DNA of 8,795 nucleotides from Scatosoma sp964504025. Its GTDB lineage: Bacteria > Bacillota > Clostridia > Christensenellales > Borkfalkiaceae. The notes under the pieces are model-generated. The model made no database searches. It was not told where the DNA came from and worked only from the letters and a program-made list of their open reading frames with translations. How positions within the stretch are numbered: the first letter of the stretch is position 1; every line of letters begins with the position of its first letter. A program made the position numbers and the translations under genes. The stretch covers positions 1 through 8,795 of the forward strand of contig CAZDCO010000045.1 of the NCBI GenBank assembly GCA_964504025.1. Direction: 5' to 3'. Positions 7,072-8,795 of the stretch are shown piece by piece.

Positions 7072-7113
7072 GAAACGATTGCTTAAACCGTAAAAATATG
7101 GTATAATCGTTTC
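7072..7113. promoter_or_regulatory. Perfect 9-bp inverted repeat spanning the ABC-F promoter (possible operator)
   Basis: GAAACGATT at 7072-7080 is matched exactly by AATCGTTTC at 7105-7113, with 24 bases between. The left arm overlaps the first two bases of the -35 hexamer and the right arm overlaps the -10. Arm centres are 33 bp apart, about three helical turns, so a factor bound at both arms would sit on one face and cover the promoter. The left arm lies upstream of the expected transcription start, so an RNA hairpin in the mRNA is not a good explanation. Confidence 0.45.
7079..7107 (+). promoter_or_regulatory. Promoter of the ABC-F gene (extended -10)
   Basis: TTGCTT at 7079-7084 and TATAAT at 7102-7107 are 17 bases apart, with an extended -10 TG at 7099-7100. 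The predicted start is near 7113-7116, giving a leader of about 30 bases that contains GAGG (7131-7134). The rest of the dnaE to ABC-F spacer (6950-7142) holds only the terminator; I see no gene in it. Confidence 0.8.
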
Positions 7114-7142
7114 GGAATAAAAAAAGAGTCGAGGTATAAGAT

Positions 7143-8717
7143 ATGTTACAGGTTACAGGCGTTTCTCTGCAATACGGCAGCAAAAAATTGTTCGAGGACG
7201 TAAATTTGAAATTCACGAAGGGGAATTGTTACGGTATTATCGGTGCGAACGGCGCGGGAAAATCTACCTTTTTGAAGGTGCTTTCCGGGGAAGTCGAACC
7301 GCAAAAGGGCTTCGTGTCCTTGGATAAAAACGAGCGTATGTCCGTTTTGCAACAAAACCAAAATATGTACGACAACGAAACGGTCTTGCGTACCGTCATG
7401 CTCGGATATAAGCGTTTGGTGGAAATTATGGACGAAAAGGACGCGTTATACGCCAAGCCCGATTTCACCGAAGAAGACGGCGTAAAAGCGGCGGAGTTGG
7501 AAAGCGAATTCGCGGAAATGAACGGCTACGACGCCGAATATCAGGCAGGACAGCTTTTGAACGCGTTGGAGATCGACGACAGCATGCATTACGTTACGAT
7601 GGGCGAGTTGGACGCAAAACAAAAGGTGCGCGTATTGCTCGCGCAGGCGTTATTCGGCGATCCCGACGTATTGTTGCTGGACGAGCCTACGAACAACTTG
7701 GACATCAAAACGGTGCGTTGGTTGGAAAACTATTTGATGGACTTTGAAAATACGATCATTATCGTTTCCCACAACCGGCACTTCTTGAACAAAGTTTGTA
7801 CCAACATTTGCGACGTAGATTTCGGTAAGATCAATATGTACGTGGGTAACTACGATTTTTGGTATCAAACGAGTCAGTTGCTTGCCCGTCAACAAAAGGA
7901 ACAAAACAAGAAAGCGGAACAACGCGCGAAGGAATTGCAAGAATTTATCGCAAGATTCGCGGCGAACGCTTCCAAATCCCGTCAGGCAACGTCGAGAAAG
8001 AAGGAGTTGGAAAAGCTTACGATCAACGACTTCAAACCTTCCTTGCGTAAATATCCGTATATCGATTTCAAGTTTGAAAAAGAGATCGGGAACGACATTC
8101 TTATGGTAGAGGACTTGACGAAAGAGGGGTATTTCAAAAACCTTTCCTTTACCGTACAACGGGACGAAAAGATCGGCTTGGTTTCCGATAAGAGTACGAC
8201 GCTCACAATGTTGTACGATATTTTAACGGGCAAAGAACAACCCGATTCGGGTACGATCCGTTGGGGAAAAACCATTTCCGTTTCCTACTTCCCGCAAAAC
8301 AATAACGAATTTTTCCATGGCTGCGAATTGAACCTCGTCGAATGGTTGTCGCAATATTCCAACGACCACTACGAAGAATATTTGCGCGGCTGGTTGGGTA
8401 GAATGTTGTTCTCAGGCGAAGAGGCGTTGAAGAAAGCGAAAGTGCTTTCGGGTGGCGAAAAAGTACGCTGTATGTTGGCGAAGATGATGTTGGAAGGGAG
8501 CAACTTCCTCATTTTCGACGAACCGACGAACCACCTCGATTTGGAATCGATCACCGCACTCAACAACGGTTTAAGCCATTATCGCGGTTGTATGCTCTTG
8601 ACGTCGCACGACCAAGAATTGATGAACACCGTCGCGAACCGCATTATCGAAATCAACGACGTGAAAACGTACGATAGAAAGGTTACGTACGACGAATATA
8701 TCGACGAAACGAACTAA
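7143..8717 (+). CDS. ykpA: ABC-F family ATPase, YkpA/YbiT type
   Basis: This is a soluble tandem-ATPase protein without membrane segments, 524 residues. ABC-F proteins act on ribosomes, typically at the E site, as translation factors or antibiotic-protection proteins; the YkpA/YbiT group is generally viewed as housekeeping. NBD1 has Walker A GANGAGKST (34-42), a non-canonical signature LDAKQK (156-161), Walker B with VLLLDEPTNNLD (176-187) and H-loop SHNRH (H210). A charged linker with ARFAANASKSRQATSRKK (about 240-310) matches the tRNA-interacting linker of this group. NBD2 has an unrecognisable P-loop (348-356, SDKSTTLTM), intact LSGGE (435-439), Walker B with DEPTNHLD (459-466) and H489. 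ATG 7143 has GAGG at eight bases. The gene has its own promoter after the dnaE terminator. From memory, B. subtilis YkpA also has an altered second P-loop, so the feature may be family-wide. An antibiotic-resistance role is less likely: linker and overall similarity fit YkpA. Confidence 0.88.
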   Translation: MLQVTGVSLQYGSKKLFEDVNLKFTKGNCYGIIGANGAGKSTFLKVLSGEVEPQKGFVSLDKNERMSVLQQNQNMYDNETVLRTVMLGYKRLVEIMDEKDALYAKPDFTEEDGVKAAELESEFAEMNGYDAEYQAGQLLNALEIDDSMHYVTMGELDAKQKVRVLLAQALFGDPDVLLLDEPTNNLDIKTVRWLENYLMDFENTIIIVSHNRHFLNKVCTNICDVDFGKINMYVGNYDFWYQTSQLLARQQKEQNKKAEQRAKELQEFIARFAANASKSRQATSRKKELEKLTINDFKPSLRKYPYIDFKFEKEIGNDILMVEDLTKEGYFKNLSFTVQRDEKIGLVSDKSTTLTMLYDILTGKEQPDSGTIRWGKTISVSYFPQNNNEFFHGCELNLVEWLSQYSNDHYEEYLRGWLGRMLFSGEEALKKAKVLSGGEKVRCMLAKMMLEGSNFLIFDEPTNHLDLESITALNNGLSHYRGCMLLTSHDQELMNTVANRIIEINDVKTYDRKVTYDEYIDETN

Positions 8718-8736
8718 TTTTTTATAAAATCCCTTT

Positions 8737-8766
8737 TTCGACAAAATCTTCCATAATTCGACAAGA
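8737..8766. promoter_or_regulatory. Two tandem Spo0A-box-like sites (0A boxes)
   Basis: TTCGACAAAA at 8737-8746 is the exact reverse complement of the extended 0A box TTTTGTCGAA. TTCGACAAGA at 8757-8766 keeps the 7-base core and one flanking A. The two are in the same orientation, 20 bp apart (about two helical turns), in intergenic AT-rich DNA. They would be expected to act on whatever lies to the right of the window, or on the end of the ABC-F unit. No spo0A gene is in view, so this is a motif match only. Confidence 0.45.
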
Positions 8767-8771
8767 TTTTT
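8743..8771 (+). terminator. Weak terminator-like hairpin after the ABC-F gene
   Basis: AAAATCTT (8743-8750) and AAGATTTT (8763-8770) form a perfect 8-bp, AT-rich stem around a 12-base loop, and only a short T-run ends the structure. It is 25 bases past the stop and is the only candidate terminator visible there. It shares its bases with the repeats read as Spo0A boxes, so only one interpretation may be right. Confidence 0.25.
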
Positions 8772-8784
8772 GAACAATATTCAA
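8770..8784. repeat. Short palindrome TTGAA-N5-TTCAA at the right edge
   Basis: Perfect five-base arms flank CAATA. It is followed by AATATT repeated at 8777-8782 and 8787-8792. TTGAAC at 8770-8775 could be a -35 element whose -10 would fall at or beyond the window end. It resembles the TTTGAA dyad at the murB promoter but has a different centre. Confidence 0.25.
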
Positions 8785-8795
8785 TAATATTAAAA

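Noticed and set aside
7079..7093. Possible four-codon leader peptide (TTG to TAA) after GGAAAGG, as in attenuated ABC-F resistance genes
   Set aside because: It overlaps the -35 element and lies upstream of the expected transcription start, so it would not be in the ABC-F mRNA.
6185..7216. Long minus-strand open frame (343 codons) across the dnaE 3' end, the spacer and the ABC-F start
   Set aside because: It lies antisense to two well-supported genes and the promoter/terminator spacer, its product is low-complexity with no recognisable domain, and such frames arise from the codon bias of the real genes.
8184..8210. Frameshift or sequencing error as the cause of the missing NBD2 P-loop
   Set aside because: The reading frame matches the family on both sides with no length change, and the other two frames do not restore a GxxGxGKS/T motif.

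Overview
The window reads as a stretch of ordinary bacterial chromosome from a Bacillota (Firmicutes) relative, most likely an uncultured member of the Clostridia. The evidence is the clustering of murB, a PHP-domain gene, whiA and dnaE, a neighbourhood known from Clostridia. AGGAG-type ribosome binding sites, TTG and GTG starts, and extended -10 promoters (TGnTATAAT) in AT-rich spacers fit the same origin. Codon use is uniform across the genes (many TTG, GCG, ACG and CGT codons), and I see no sign of recent transfer. I cannot name a genus.

Layout, all genes on the + strand. Bases 2-466 hold the 3' end of nagA (amino-sugar catabolism), closed by a strong intrinsic terminator at 494-533. A promoter at 622-649 then starts a four-gene unit: murB (663-1550, TTG start), a PHP-family phosphoesterase (1560-2336, GTG start), whiA (2347-3291) and dnaE (3332-6949). 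Gaps inside the unit are 9 to 40 bases, and it ends at a GC-rich hairpin with a T-tract (6979-7014). A separate transcription unit follows: a promoter at 7079-7107, embedded in a perfect 9-bp inverted repeat, drives an ABC-F ATPase of the YkpA/YbiT type (7143-8717). The last 78 bases are AT-rich intergenic DNA with two tandem Spo0A-box-like sites and short inverted repeats.

How the genes fit together: the four-gene unit joins cell-wall precursor synthesis (MurB), a predicted metal-dependent phosphoesterase, a WhiA-type DNA-binding protein linked to cell division and chromosome segregation, and the alpha subunit of DNA polymerase III (DnaE). This is a growth and division grouping. The rapZ and yvcK genes that often sit between the PHP gene and whiA in related genomes are absent here.

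I found no RNA genes, CRISPR array, insertion sequence or clearly new biological system. The points most worth a second look are: the ABC-F protein, where both halves of one composite ATP site look degenerate; the inverted repeat over its promoter; the paired Spo0A-like boxes at the right edge; the overlap of promoter, ribosome binding site and TTG start at murB; and three near-identical decamers carrying Shine-Dalgarno-like cores between whiA and dnaE.
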